Source of the DNA: Terrisporobacter petrolearius | GTDB lineage: Bacteria; Bacillota; Clostridia; Peptostreptococcales; Peptostreptococcaceae | Direction of reading: 5' to 3' | NCBI RefSeq assembly: GCF_020748185.1 | Contig: NZ_JAHZMO010000017.1 | Coordinates: forward strand, 1 to 63,104 | DNA length: 63,104 nucleotides | Shown: one piece after another, positions 1 through 9,411 of the stretch | Layout: each line of letters opens with the position of its first letter | How positions within the stretch are numbered: position 1 is the first letter of the stretch | Position numbers and translations under genes: made by a program | The notes under the pieces: generated by a model | Told to the model about the DNA's origin: nothing | Databases searched by the model: none | The model's input: only the letters and a program-made list of their open reading frames with translations

Positions 1-64
1 TCTAACCATAGTATCATACCTCATCTTTTTAAGTTCCTTTCCTTAATGGTATCACACTCTATAA

Positions 65-112
65 TCAAAAAAGTGCATAAGCTGACAACAATCTTGTCAA
101 CTTACACACTTT
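65..112 (-). terminator. intrinsic terminator of the capA-like gene
   Basis: On the minus strand an imperfect long hairpin (outer arms 70-75 and 107-112, inner TGACAA/TTGTCA arms) is followed by a run of six T (the A run at 65-70 on the + strand). It lies about 30 nt past the stop of the minus-strand gene. Bases 1-64 show no other feature. Confidence 0.75.
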
Positions 113-142
113 ATTTTACATTCCCTATTTATAAGCAATAGT

Positions 143-1411
143 TTACTTAAAAGGACTGTCTACTACAGTAACTATATCAGAATCATCTATTAAAGAAGCT
201 GTATTGTTATATGATTGTTTTACATTATGTTTATTTAAAGAGGTAATTGAATTCAAATCACTTTTATCTTCTATTGGAATAATTTCGTATACGTTTTTGT
301 AACCCTTATTATACTTATTAACCCAAGTAGGTATACAAGTGACTTTATTTACTTTAGCTTCTTTTTCATTACTTTTTTTACTTATATCAATATTAACCAT
401 CAACCCATCTTCACTATATGAGCCTACAGTTTCTCTTCTTTGATTAGAGATATAATTTCCTAAGGAGTAAATTACAAGTGTTTCGTTTTTCCCATCTGTG
501 GATGTAATTGTTTCTATTGGTTCTACTACATGAGGATGAGAACCTATTATAATATCAACTCCATCATCACAAAGCTTTTGAGCCAATTGTTTTTGGAAAT
601 CTGTTTCCTTTCTTGCATATTCTATACCCCAATGTATAATAACCACTTGTAAATCTGAATCTTTCATTTTGTCTGTTGTAGAAGAAATAGTTTTAAATGC
701 CTTATTTACATCTGAGGAATCAAAAACATTCATTTTATCCTCACATTCTTCAGATATTTTGATACCATTTAAATACTTATTATTGTTTTTTACTTCTCCA
801 TAAGAATAGGATGTAATACCGACTTTAATATTATTTATATCTTTTATTATGTATTCATTGTCAGAAGACTTTTCTCTTGTACCAACCGTATCGAATCCTT
901 TTTTTCTTAAGGTTGATAAAGTTCTTTTAACCCCTAAATCGCTTTTATCAAAACTATGATTATTTATTGTTGACAATAAATCAAAACCAGCATTTTTTAG
1001 TGCATCAGCTAACTCGTCAGGTGAGTTAAACGTAGGATAGGAGCTATATTGATATACATCATTACCAGCTAATGTTGTCTCCAAATTAGCTAAGCTATAA
1101 TCAGCATCTTCGATATATTTTTTCACATACTTAAAGTTATTATCAAAGTTATAAACCCCAGTGGAATGATCATATTGTGCCTGAAGCTGAGGAGTATGGA
1201 CCATAACATCTCCAGCAGCTAATATGGAAGCTTCATAAGTCTCAACGTTTTCGTTAAATATAGGAATAGTATTGCCTTTATTGCTCTCTTTTGTATCATT
1301 TTTTACGCCTTTATATATGAAAAAAGCTCCCATAATACAAATAACAATTATTATAATCCAAAATAATTTGTTATTACTTTTTCTTTTCTTTCTAGATTTT
1401 TTTCTAGACAT
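143..1411 (-). CDS. CapA-family (PGA_cap) metallophosphoesterase-like exported protein
   Basis: The 422-residue product has a basic N-terminus (1-15), one hydrophobic anchor (about 16-34) and an extracellular domain of the CapA/PgsA poly-gamma-glutamate family. Seen in order: AGDVMVH at 66-72, NLETTLAG near 108, NNHSFD near 150 and GSHPHVVEP near 292, which are the metal-binding motifs of the calcineurin-like CapA fold. The start is supported by a purine-rich SD (AAGGGGGAT) just upstream of the ATG. No capB/capC partners are visible nearby, so a role in poly-gamma-glutamate capsule is not supported here; a cell-surface phosphoesterase of unknown substrate is safer. It is divergent from yraN across a 148-nt gap and has its own terminator. 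Confidence 0.85.
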   Translation of the reverse strand: MSRKKSRKKRKSNNKLFWIIIIVICIMGAFFIYKGVKNDTKESNKGNTIPIFNENVETYEASILAAGDVMVHTPQLQAQYDHSTGVYNFDNNFKYVKKYIEDADYSLANLETTLAGNDVYQYSSYPTFNSPDELADALKNAGFDLLSTINNHSFDKSDLGVKRTLSTLRKKGFDTVGTREKSSDNEYIIKDINNIKVGITSYSYGEVKNNNKYLNGIKISEECEDKMNVFDSSDVNKAFKTISSTTDKMKDSDLQVVIIHWGIEYARKETDFQKQLAQKLCDDGVDIIIGSHPHVVEPIETITSTDGKNETLVIYSLGNYISNQRRETVGSYSEDGLMVNIDISKKSNEKEAKVNKVTCIPTWVNKYNKGYKNVYEIIPIEDKSDLNSITSLNKHNVKQSYNNTASLIDDSDIVTVVDSPFK

Positions 1412-1559
1412 TAATTATCCCCCTTTTTAATAATTAATTTCACCAACCCCTTCTTAATAATCATATATTTATTGGAATAATTTATCAATTATAAAAAAAT
1501 TTGTATATATGACAATTACCTTGACAATAATCACATAATAAAAATAGTAAGGTGAAAAT

Positions 1560-1904
1560 ATGAATAATATTGAAAAAGGTAAACTAGGTGAAGAAATTGC
1601 ATTTAAATACATTATTTCAAAAGGTGGAAAAATAATAGAAAAAAATTACAGAACGAAAATGGGCGAAGTTGATATAATAGCAAAATTAAATGGAGAGTTA
1701 GTTTTTGTTGAAGTAAAAAGTAGAAGTAACTTAAACTATGGATATCCATCAGAGTCAGTTAACTATAAGAAAAAAAGAAAAATAACTAATGTGGCTAAAT
1801 ATTATATTTTAGACAATTCTTTAGAAAATCTATCTATTAGGTTTGATGTAATTGAAATTTATTTTAATGAAAAGAAAATAAATCATATTGTAAATGCTTT
1901 TTAA
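1560..1904 (+). CDS. yraN: YraN family (UPF0102) nuclease-fold protein
   Basis: The 114-residue protein has the Holliday-junction-resolvase-like fold of UPF0102. The early GKLGEEIA motif (7-14) and the PD-(D/E)xK-like pattern E36, D38, then E51-x-K53 in VEVKSRS are visible. Cellular role in the family is uncertain (DNA processing or repair is inferred). ATG follows AAGGTGA with good spacing. It is the first gene of a + strand run yraN-yifB-dprA-topA; the yifB start is only 12 nt beyond its stop, so co-transcription is likely. Confidence 0.9.
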   Translation: MNNIEKGKLGEEIAFKYIISKGGKIIEKNYRTKMGEVDIIAKLNGELVFVEVKSRSNLNYGYPSESVNYKKKRKITNVAKYYILDNSLENLSIRFDVIEIYFNEKKINHIVNAF

Positions 1905-1916
1905 GAAAGGGGAAAT

Positions 1917-3455
1917 ATGTTAAGTATAATAAATTCTAATAATTTGATAGGAATAGACAGCTTTTTAGTAAAGGTAGAGACGGATATAAGTAGAGGAATT
2001 CCATCATTTAATGTGGTAGGACTTCCTGGTACAGAAGTAAGGGAAGCAAGAGAAAGAGTAAAATCTGCCATAATCAATAGTGGTTATGATTTTCCAAACT
2101 CAAGAATAGTAGTTAATTTATCACCAGCAGATATTAAAAAAGAGGGTTCATTTTTAGATTTACCTATTTCAATTGGTATATTAAGAAAGTATTTAAATAA
2201 AGATGATTCTTACTTAAATGAGTGTGTTTTTGTAGGAGAGTTATCTTTAGACGGACACTTGAGAAAAGTAAAGGGAATTTTATCTTTAGTTATTGGGGCA
2301 AAAAAAGAAAATTTCAAAAGAATTTTCATCCCCTACGATAACTTAAGTGAAAGTAATTTTATTGATGGAATAGAAATTATACCTGTTAAAACATTAAAAG
2401 AGTGTATTAATTATTTTAATGAAAATAAAAGAAGACCTTTTATCTATAAAGACTTAGAAGTAGATAATGTAAAGTTTAATTATACAGAAGATTTTAAAGA
2501 TGTTAAAGGTAACTATTTTACTAAAAGGGCCGCTGAAATATGTGCTGCAGGAAATCATAATCTTATGATGGTGGGTCCTCCTGGATCAGGCAAAACTATG
2601 ATAGCAAAACGCATTAGGACCATACTACCTAAATTAGATAAAGAAGAAATGATTGAAATAAGCAAGATCTATAGCATTGCAGGATTAATTAATGAAGAAT
2701 ATGGAATTATTAGAGAGCGACCATTCAGATCTCCTCACCACAGCACAACAAAGCAATCTTTAGTAGGAGGAGGATTTAATTCAAAACCAGGAGAGATTAC
2801 TTTATCTCATAGAGGAGTATTGTTTTTAGATGAAATAGCAGAATTTGATAGAAGAATACTAGAGTGTTTAAGGCAACCTATGGAAGATAAATATGTGAAT
2901 ATAGCTAGAGTAAGACAAAATGTGAAGTATCCTTGTAATATGCTAGTTATTGGAGCTATGAACCCTTGTCCATGTGGTTTGTATTTATCAAAAACACAAT
3001 GCCGTTGTCAAAGTTTTGATATTATTCGATATAGAAATAAATTATCAGGACCACTCTTAGATAGATTTGATATATTTGTGGAAGTAACTCAAATACCTTT
3101 TAAAAAACTTAATGAACAATCTCATGAAGAAACATCTTCACAAATAAGGGCTAGAGTTGAAAAAGCAAGAGAAATACAAAGACAAAGATTTAAGAATGAA
3201 TTAATAAGTACAAATAACGAGATGTCTACATCTATGATAGACAAATACTGTGAATTAGATAATAATACAAAAAATATTTTAAATGAAATTTATAATAAGC
3301 ATGAGTTAAGTAATAGAAGTTATACAAAATTAATTAAGATTGCAAGAACAATAGCGGATTTAGAAGGAGAAGAGGATATAAACTCAAGCCATGTATTAGA
3401 GTCTTACTCGTTTAGAAAGGCTTATTATACATATTTTAATTCTAGATTGGAGTAA
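1917..3455 (+). CDS. yifB: YifB/ComM family Mg-chelatase-like AAA+ ATPase
   Basis: 512 residues, full length for the YifB family. An N-terminal Lon-S5-like domain (about 1-165) precedes a Mg-chelatase AAA+ module: Walker A GPPGSGKT near 220-227, Walker B VLFLDEIAEF near 300, and a C-terminal helical domain. A Cys cluster (NPCPCG and CRC, about 349-362) typical of the family is present. In naturally competent Gram-negative bacteria the homologue ComM is a branch-migration helicase acting during transformation; in clostridia the role is inferred. It sits 12 nt after yraN and 3 nt before dprA, the usual competence/recombination neighbourhood. SD AAAGGGG precedes the ATG. Confidence 0.93.
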   Translation: MLSIINSNNLIGIDSFLVKVETDISRGIPSFNVVGLPGTEVREARERVKSAIINSGYDFPNSRIVVNLSPADIKKEGSFLDLPISIGILRKYLNKDDSYLNECVFVGELSLDGHLRKVKGILSLVIGAKKENFKRIFIPYDNLSESNFIDGIEIIPVKTLKECINYFNENKRRPFIYKDLEVDNVKFNYTEDFKDVKGNYFTKRAAEICAAGNHNLMMVGPPGSGKTMIAKRIRTILPKLDKEEMIEISKIYSIAGLINEEYGIIRERPFRSPHHSTTKQSLVGGGFNSKPGEITLSHRGVLFLDEIAEFDRRILECLRQPMEDKYVNIARVRQNVKYPCNMLVIGAMNPCPCGLYLSKTQCRCQSFDIIRYRNKLSGPLLDRFDIFVEVTQIPFKKLNEQSHEETSSQIRARVEKAREIQRQRFKNELISTNNEMSTSMIDKYCELDNNTKNILNEIYNKHELSNRSYTKLIKIARTIADLEGEEDINSSHVLESYSFRKAYYTYFNSRLE

Positions 3456-3458
3456 ATT

Positions 3459-4556
3459 ATGAATAAAAAAGATATTTACCTATATATAGAATCCATAAAA
3501 GGATTAAGTACTATAACACTTAGAAAAATAATTAGAGAAGTGGGAAGTGTAGAGGAAATTATAAGTCTTAGTGAAAAAGATATATATAATTTGAAAAATA
3601 TAAGTTTAAATATTAAAGAAAATCTAGTAAAATATATTAGTCGTTTCAATTTAGATGAAATTAAAGAAAAACTATACAAAAACTCTATTCAGTATATTTG
3701 TATAGAAGATGATGAATATCCAGAAAAACTTAGAAATATTTATAGTCCACCTTTATTATTATTTTATAAAGGAGATTTGTCTATAATAAATAATAACTTA
3801 AATATAGCAATGGTTGGTTCTAGAAAACCTACTCCCTATGGAGTAAATTGTGCACACCGTATAAGTTATGAATTATCTCAAGTAGGTATTAATATAATAA
3901 GTGGACTTGCCTTAGGAATAGATTCTTGTTGTCATAGAGGATGTATAAAGGGAAAAAGCAAGACTATAGCAGTCCTAGCATCATCTTTAGATAATATTCG
4001 ACCATCAACTAATGAAGCTCTTGCTAATGAAATTTTAGAAGACGGAGGATTAATTTTATCTGAATATAATGTAGGTCATATTACCACTAGAGGCAACTTT
4101 CCATGTAGAAATAGAATTATTAGTGGAATAAGTGATGGTGTTATTGTTGTAGAAGCAGGAGAAAAAAGTGGTGCTTTAATTACTGCTGATCTAGGGTTAG
4201 ACCAAGGTAAAAATATATTTGCAGTTCCTGGTTATATAAATTCAGATTTAAGCAAAGGTTGTCACAAAATAATTAAAGAGGGTGCAAAACTAATAGAAAA
4301 TATTGATGATATTTTAAATGAATATAATAATAGTGGTTTTAATAATAATAAAAATAGTATAGAATATGATATTAAGGATTTAAGTAATGAAGCATTAAAA
4401 ATTATTCAGGTTATAAAAAGGCAAGGTATGTTGCAAATTAATGAAATTTGTGATACTACTGGTATTGATATAAAAAATGTTAATACTATAATAAATGAAT
4501 TATTACTAAGAGACTTAGTTGTTGAAATGAATAATAAAATGTTTAGCATAAACTAA
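3459..4556 (+). CDS. dprA: DNA processing protein DprA
   Basis: 365 residues. Central Rossmann-like DprA/Smf domain with AMVGSRKPTPYG near 116 and SGLALGIDSCCHRG near 147-160, preceded by a short HhH-like N-terminal region and followed by a winged-helix domain (about 300-365). DprA binds incoming single-stranded DNA and loads RecA onto it. The ATG lies 3 nt after the yifB stop, with the SD (GGAG) inside the end of yifB, so translation is probably coupled. No com uptake genes are in this window, so transformation itself is not shown. Confidence 0.95.
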   Translation: MNKKDIYLYIESIKGLSTITLRKIIREVGSVEEIISLSEKDIYNLKNISLNIKENLVKYISRFNLDEIKEKLYKNSIQYICIEDDEYPEKLRNIYSPPLLLFYKGDLSIINNNLNIAMVGSRKPTPYGVNCAHRISYELSQVGINIISGLALGIDSCCHRGCIKGKSKTIAVLASSLDNIRPSTNEALANEILEDGGLILSEYNVGHITTRGNFPCRNRIISGISDGVIVVEAGEKSGALITADLGLDQGKNIFAVPGYINSDLSKGCHKIIKEGAKLIENIDDILNEYNNSGFNNNKNSIEYDIKDLSNEALKIIQVIKRQGMLQINEICDTTGIDIKNVNTIINELLLRDLVVEMNNKMFSIN

Positions 4557-4582
4557 AATAATTTAAGGGTGGGGGTGCAAAA

Positions 4583-6658
4583 ATGGCGAAAACATTGGTA
4601 ATTGTGGAATCGCCTGCAAAAGCTAAAACAATAGAAAAATTCTTAGGAAAAAGCCATTATACTGTAAAGGCTTCAGTTGGTCATGTTAGAGATTTACCTA
4701 AAAGTACTTTAGGTGTTGATATAGATAATGATTTTGAACCAAGATATATTAATATCAGAGGTAAAGGTGATTTAATAAAAGAATTAAAAAAAGAAGCTAA
4801 AAAAGCTAAGAAAGTATATCTGGCAACTGACCCTGATAGAGAAGGAGAGGCAATCTCTTGGCATTTATCATATATACTTGGTATTGACGAAAATGATAAA
4901 TGCAGAATAGAGTTTAATGAGATAACAAAAGATGCTATTAAAAAAGCTATAAAAAGTCCTAGGAATATTGATTTAAAACTTGTAGATGCCCAACAAGCGA
5001 GAAGAGTATTAGATAGACTTTTAGGATATCAAATAAGTCCTATCCTTTGGGCAAAAGTAAGAAAAGGACTTAGTGCAGGTAGGGTACAATCAGTAACAAC
5101 AAAATTAATATGTGAAAGAGAAAGAGAAATTAACGAATTTGTACCTAGAGAATATTGGAATTTAGAAATTGAAGGAAAAACTCAAGATGGAGAAATTGTA
5201 TTATTTAAATTCGTATCATTTAATAATGAAAAAATAGATTTAAATAATGAAGAAGAAGTAAATAAAATTTTAGATGATTTAAAAAATGGAAAATTAATAG
5301 TAGAAAAAATTGAATCAAAAACAAGAAGAAAATCTGCTCCAAAGCCATTTACAACTAGTATGCTTCAACAAGATGCAGCTAACAAGTTATCTTTTACAAC
5401 TAAAAAGACAATGATAATAGCTCAAGAGTTATATGAAGGTGTGGATATTGAAGGAGAAGGAACAGTAGGTCTTATATCATACATAAGAACAGACTCAAAG
5501 AGAATATCCGAAGAAGCTAAGGAAAAGTCAAAATCATATATCTTAGAAGAATTAGGAGAAAACTACTATAAAGTTAATACAGATAAAAAAGAGACTAAAG
5601 ATAAGAAAAAAGTACAAGATGCTCATGAAGCTATTAGGCCAACCTCAGTACTTAGAACACCAAATAGTGTGAAAAGTTCATTAAGTAAAGATCAATTTAA
5701 GCTTTATAACTTGATTTGGAGAAGATTTGTAGCTAGTCAGATGGAAGACTCTGTATTCGATGTTATAAATGTAGATTGTAAAATAGGTAATGCATTATTT
5801 AGAGCAACAGGATCAGTAATGAAATTTGATGGATATACTAAGATTTATAATTTTACAGAAAGAGAAGATAAAATTTTACCTCCAATAAAAGAAAGTGATG
5901 AGCTGGAAGTTAATCAATTTATGCCTTCTCAGCACTTTACTCAGCCACCGGCAAGATTCACTGAGGCTAGTTTAGTTAAAACTTTAGAAGAACTTGGTAT
6001 AGGTAGACCAAGTACTTACGCTCCTACAATAACAACTGTACTAAATAGAGGTTATGTTGAAAAACAAGGAACTAGTTTACATCCAACAGAGTTAGGAATG
6101 ATAGTAACTGATATTTTAAATATAAACTTCCAAAAATTCATAGATGTTGACTTTACTGTTCAGATGGAGAGTAAATTAGATGAAATAGAAGAAGGCGACA
6201 TAAGATGGAAAAGTGTTGTTGGTGAGTTCTATGAGCCTTTAAAGGAAGCTATAGAAGAAGCTAACGAAAAAATAGAAAAAATTAATATGGATGAAGAAAC
6301 CGACGAAATATGTGAACTATGTGGTTCAAATATGGTTATTAAATACGGTAGATTTGGCAAATTTATGGCATGTAAAAACTATCCGGATTGTAAAAATACA
6401 AAACCATTGGTTAATAAAGTAGGAGTAAAATGTCCTAAGTGTAAAGAAGGAGACATTATTCTTAGAAAATCTAAAAAAGGTAAAGCCTTTTATGGATGTT
6501 CCAATTATCCGGAATGTGATTTTATAAGTTGGTACAAACCTACAGGAGAAATTTGTAAAGAATGTGGTTCTTACATGATAGAAAAACAAACAAAAAGCGA
6601 AACAAAAGAGATATGTTCTAATAAAGAGTGTAAGGCTGAAGGAAGAATTTTGGAATAA
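4583..6658 (+). CDS. topA: DNA topoisomerase I
   Basis: 691 residues, type IA topoisomerase that relaxes negative supercoils. N-terminal Toprim domain with VIVESPAKAKT at 6-16 and the acidic TDPDREGEA motif near 83-91; the catalytic tyrosine is in GLISYIRTDS near residue 300. The C-terminus (about 573-691) holds three four-Cys zinc ribbons: CELC...CKNYPDC, CPKC...CSNYPEC and CKEC...CSNKEC. The ATG follows a G-rich SD (GGGTGGGGGTG). Likely the last gene of the yraN-yifB-dprA-topA unit; no clear hairpin terminator was found before the codY promoter. Confidence 0.97.
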   Translation: MAKTLVIVESPAKAKTIEKFLGKSHYTVKASVGHVRDLPKSTLGVDIDNDFEPRYINIRGKGDLIKELKKEAKKAKKVYLATDPDREGEAISWHLSYILGIDENDKCRIEFNEITKDAIKKAIKSPRNIDLKLVDAQQARRVLDRLLGYQISPILWAKVRKGLSAGRVQSVTTKLICEREREINEFVPREYWNLEIEGKTQDGEIVLFKFVSFNNEKIDLNNEEEVNKILDDLKNGKLIVEKIESKTRRKSAPKPFTTSMLQQDAANKLSFTTKKTMIIAQELYEGVDIEGEGTVGLISYIRTDSKRISEEAKEKSKSYILEELGENYYKVNTDKKETKDKKKVQDAHEAIRPTSVLRTPNSVKSSLSKDQFKLYNLIWRRFVASQMEDSVFDVINVDCKIGNALFRATGSVMKFDGYTKIYNFTEREDKILPPIKESDELEVNQFMPSQHFTQPPARFTEASLVKTLEELGIGRPSTYAPTITTVLNRGYVEKQGTSLHPTELGMIVTDILNINFQKFIDVDFTVQMESKLDEIEEGDIRWKSVVGEFYEPLKEAIEEANEKIEKINMDEETDEICELCGSNMVIKYGRFGKFMACKNYPDCKNTKPLVNKVGVKCPKCKEGDIILRKSKKGKAFYGCSNYPECDFISWYKPTGEICKECGSYMIEKQTKSETKEICSNKECKAEGRILE

Positions 6659-6702
6659 AATCATTGAGATGACAGAATATTGGCAAAAATACAAACAATT
6701 TA

Positions 6703-6731
6703 TTGTTTAGTGTACATTTTTGTGTTAGAAT
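6703..6731 (+). promoter_or_regulatory. sigma-A type promoter for codY
   Basis: TTGTTT at 6703-6708 and TAGAAT at 6726-6731 are separated by exactly 17 nt. The site is about 78 nt upstream of the codY ATG, leaving an AT-rich leader. No convincing CodY box was recognised in this leader. Confidence 0.6.
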
Positions 6732-6808
6732 GAAATAGGTAAAATAAGTAAATGACTAGGGAACTAGAGAATATTAAATTCTTTAAACTTCGTTAAGGAG
6801 ATGATTAA

Positions 6809-7594
6809 ATGGCAAGTGAAGTATTACAAAAGACAAGAAGAATCAACAAAACTCTTCAAACAAACGGAGGCAGTAGTGTATCATTTGATATATTAGCAGA
6901 AACATTAGGGGAAGTATTAGATGCTAATATATATGTGATAAGTGCAAAAGGAAAAGTTATAGGTCTTCATTTAACAGATATTCAAGATAGTTCTGTTATA
7001 GAAGATGAAGAAACTAAGTTACAAATTTTCCCTAAAGCTTATACAGATAGAGTTTTAAGAATTGATGAAACACTGGAAAACCTAACAGGAGAGAAAGTAT
7101 TAGAAGTATTTCCAGATGAACAAGGAAGATTAGAAAAATATCATACAATAGTTCCTATACTAGGAAGTGGACAAAGACTTGGTACACTAGTAATATCAAG
7201 ATATAATGATATATTTACAGATGATGATTTAGTCATATCTGAGTATAGTGCTACAGTAATAGGTATGGAAATTCTAAGAGGTCTAAGTGAAGAAATGGAA
7301 GATGAAATGAGAAAAACTGCAGTAGTTCAAATGGCCATAGGAACATTGTCTTACTCAGAATTAGAAGCAGTAGAACATATCTTCAAAGAGTTAGAAGGAA
7401 GTGAAGGCTTACTTGTTGCAAGTAGAATAGCAGATAGAGTAGGAATAACAAGATCAGTAATTGTAAATGCTCTTAGAAAATTTGAAAGTGCAGGTGTAAT
7501 TGAGTCTAGATCTCTAGGTATGAAGGGGACTCATATAAAAATTCTTAATGATAAGTTAATACCAGAACTTAAAAAAGTAAGAAGTAATTATTAA
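6809..7594 (+). CDS. codY: GTP-sensing global transcriptional regulator CodY
   Basis: 261 residues, typical length. N-terminal GAF domain (about 1-155) that binds branched-chain amino acids, a linker helix, and a C-terminal winged HTH with SRIADRVGITRSVIVNALRK near 207-226 and GMKGTHIKILN close to the end. CodY represses amino-acid uptake and biosynthesis, sporulation and (in pathogenic relatives) toxin genes under rich conditions, and is released when GTP and branched-chain amino acids fall. The ATG follows AAGGAGATGA. Own promoter upstream, strong terminator immediately downstream: a monocistronic unit next to topA, as in related clostridia. Confidence 0.97.
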   Translation: MASEVLQKTRRINKTLQTNGGSSVSFDILAETLGEVLDANIYVISAKGKVIGLHLTDIQDSSVIEDEETKLQIFPKAYTDRVLRIDETLENLTGEKVLEVFPDEQGRLEKYHTIVPILGSGQRLGTLVISRYNDIFTDDDLVISEYSATVIGMEILRGLSEEMEDEMRKTAVVQMAIGTLSYSELEAVEHIFKELEGSEGLLVASRIADRVGITRSVIVNALRKFESAGVIESRSLGMKGTHIKILNDKLIPELKKVRSNY

Positions 7595-7597
7595 TAT

Positions 7598-7627
7598 AAA
7601 AAGGTATCTTTATAAGATACCTTTTTT
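7598..7627 (+). terminator. intrinsic terminator of codY
   Basis: GGTATCTT (7603-7610), 3-nt loop, AAGATACC (7614-7621), then six T. A flanking A run pairs with the T tract. It ends only about 10 nt before the rarA SD. Confidence 0.9.
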
Positions 7628-7649
7628 ACATATAAAAGGAGTGAAAGAT

Positions 7650-8927
7650 GTGCAACCTTTGGCAGATAAATTACGTCCTAAAAGTTTAGATGATATGGTA
7701 GGACAATCTCATATAATTGGAAAAGGAAAAATTATAAATAAATTATTAGATAACAATACCATCCCTAATATGATATTGTATGGTCCGCCAGGCACAGGAA
7801 AAACAACACTTGCAAATATTATAGCAAACTGTACAAATAAAAAGTATGTAAAGTTAAATGCTGTAAATTGTGGAGTGAAAGAAATAAAAGAAGTAATTGA
7901 TGCAAATAAACAAGATTTGTTTTCATACAATGGTATACTTTTAATGCTTGATGAGATACAAGCTCTTAACCGTAAACAGCAACAATCTTTATTAGAAGTA
8001 ATAGAGGATGGATCAGTAACATTAATAGCTAGTACTGCTGATAATCCATATTTTGTAGTATATAAGGCTATTTTAAGTAGAAGTACAATATTTGAATTTA
8101 AGCCTATTGTAAAAAATGATATAGTAAAAGGACTAAATAGAGCTGTAAAAAAAATGAAAGGTTTGTATTCATATGAAAGAATTAACATAGAAGATAAGGC
8201 TTTGGAGTATATTGCAGATACTTGTAATGGTGATATGAGAAGTGCTTTGAATAAACTTGAATTAGCATTTAATGTGGGAATAGATATTCTAAATAATTCA
8301 GTAAAAGTAACCCTAGATGATGTTATAAATTGCTCTTCTATAAAGATGTTAAATTATGATAAAGGTGGAGATGATGGATATTCCATATTGTCAGCATTTC
8401 ATAAATCATTAAGAGGTTCTGATGCTGATGGTGCAGTTCATTATTTGGCAAGATTAGTGAAAGCAGGAGATATTCAATCCATAACAAGAAGATTATTATG
8501 TGTTGCAAGTGAAGATGTGGGATTGGCAGTTCCTCAGGCTATAACTATAACGGAGGCTTGTGTTTCTGCTGCTCTTCAATTAGGTTTCCCCGAAGCACGT
8601 ATACCTCTTGCACAAGCAACTATATATTTGGCCCAATGTCCAAAGTCAAATTCAGTCATAAATGCAATTGATATGGCTTTACATGATTTGGATAATATTG
8701 AAACAGGAGAAATTCCAAATCATTTAAAAGATGCTCATTACGCTGGAGCTAAAAAATTAGGTAGAGGTATTGAATACAAATATCCTCATAATTTTGAAAA
8801 TCATTACGTAGAGCAGCAGTATTTACCAGATGCAATAAAGGATAAAAAATATTACGTTCATGGTAACAATAAAAATGAAAGTTCTTTCGAAAATTATTGG
8901 AAATTAATTAAAAATAAATCAAAATAA
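7650..8927 (+). CDS. rarA: replication-associated recombination protein A (RarA/MgsA AAA+ ATPase)
   Basis: 425 residues from the start chosen here. Walker A GPPGTGKTT near 46-54, Walker B LLMLDEIQ, sensor and lid regions, then the RarA-specific C-terminal tetramerisation domain (GDIQSITRRLL, ALGFPEARIPLAQA-type region). RarA acts at stalled replication forks. A GTG at 7641 is in frame but touches the SD (AAAGGAG, 7636-7642); GTG 7650, 7 nt past the SD, gives the family-typical beginning MQPLADKLRPKSLDD and is preferred. The gene lies directly behind the codY terminator and I see no clear promoter in the short gap, so expression may depend on read-through or on a promoter inside the end of codY. 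Confidence 0.93.
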   Translation: MQPLADKLRPKSLDDMVGQSHIIGKGKIINKLLDNNTIPNMILYGPPGTGKTTLANIIANCTNKKYVKLNAVNCGVKEIKEVIDANKQDLFSYNGILLMLDEIQALNRKQQQSLLEVIEDGSVTLIASTADNPYFVVYKAILSRSTIFEFKPIVKNDIVKGLNRAVKKMKGLYSYERINIEDKALEYIADTCNGDMRSALNKLELAFNVGIDILNNSVKVTLDDVINCSSIKMLNYDKGGDDGYSILSAFHKSLRGSDADGAVHYLARLVKAGDIQSITRRLLCVASEDVGLAVPQAITITEACVSAALQLGFPEARIPLAQATIYLAQCPKSNSVINAIDMALHDLDNIETGEIPNHLKDAHYAGAKKLGRGIEYKYPHNFENHYVEQQYLPDAIKDKKYYVHGNNKNESSFENYWKLIKNKSK

Positions 8928-8960
8928 AAATCAAGTATACCAAGGGTATACTTGATTTTT
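8926..8960. terminator. bidirectional terminator between rarA and the convergent small gene
   Basis: A near-perfect hairpin, AAAAATCAAGTATACC / GGTATACTTGATTTTT with loop AAG. T tracts are present on both strands, so it can end rarA transcripts and those of the convergent minus-strand gene that ends at 8981. Confidence 0.9.
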
Positions 8961-8980
8961 ATTTTGCAAGTAAGATTTAA

Positions 8981-9196
8981 TTATACTTTTTCGTGAGGTG
9001 TAGTTTTCATTTGATTATTTAAATTATGTTGTTTTGTAGTAGTTTTACTGCTATATTTTGCTTCATTTTGTGCAGCTATTTTAACATTTACTTGTACGTC
9101 ATTCATATTAATTGTTCCTAATTCGCTAGCTATTTCTAATTTTTCATTTTCGTAATCCTTCATTTTTTTTGTGCTAGGTCTTTTTTTGTCAGTCAT
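8981..9196 (-). CDS. small lysine-rich hypothetical protein (weak SASP-like N-terminal motif)
   Basis: 71 residues, hydrophilic, no Cys or Trp, rich in Lys, Asn and Thr. I do not recognise the family. The stretch EKLEIASELGTI (about 18-29) resembles the helix of alpha/beta-type small acid-soluble spore proteins (pattern K-x-EIA-x-ELG), but the second conserved SASP block (GG-x-IT-x-R-like) is missing. The ATG is preceded on the minus strand by AAAAGGATGTG, an adequate SD. It is an isolated convergent gene between rarA and a GNAT gene, ended by the shared bidirectional hairpin, which supports it being real. A role in spores is only a guess. Confidence 0.6.
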   Translation of the reverse strand: MTDKKRPSTKKMKDYENEKLEIASELGTINMNDVQVNVKIAAQNEAKYSSKTTTKQHNLNNQMKTTPHEKV

Positions 9197-9411
9197 TTTT
9201 ACACATCCTTTTACATATTTATAAGATTATTATTTGTTTTAAATAATTTAAAATTCTTATAAAAGATTACCAATAAAAATCATAAAAAATTAATTATTTA
9301 ATTATATATATTAGTAAGTATAATTTTTAATTGCAAGTGAGATTAAATAAACTTATGATTAATATTGAGGAGTTTTTAATAAATGATAATCATATATCAG
9401 GGGGAATGTTA

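Noticed and set aside
6326..6694. Minus-strand open frame of 122 codons
   Set aside because: It lies almost wholly inside topA zinc-ribbon coding sequence and has no SD or recognisable protein features; it is a shadow.
6740..6808. Palindrome AGAAT-N5-ATTCT in the codY leader as a CodY box
   Set aside because: It does not fit the AATTTTC-W-GAAAATT consensus; probably AT-rich chance.
7709..8188. Minus-strand open frame of 159 codons inside rarA
   Set aside because: Antisense to conserved AAA+ motifs; composition follows the codon pattern of rarA.
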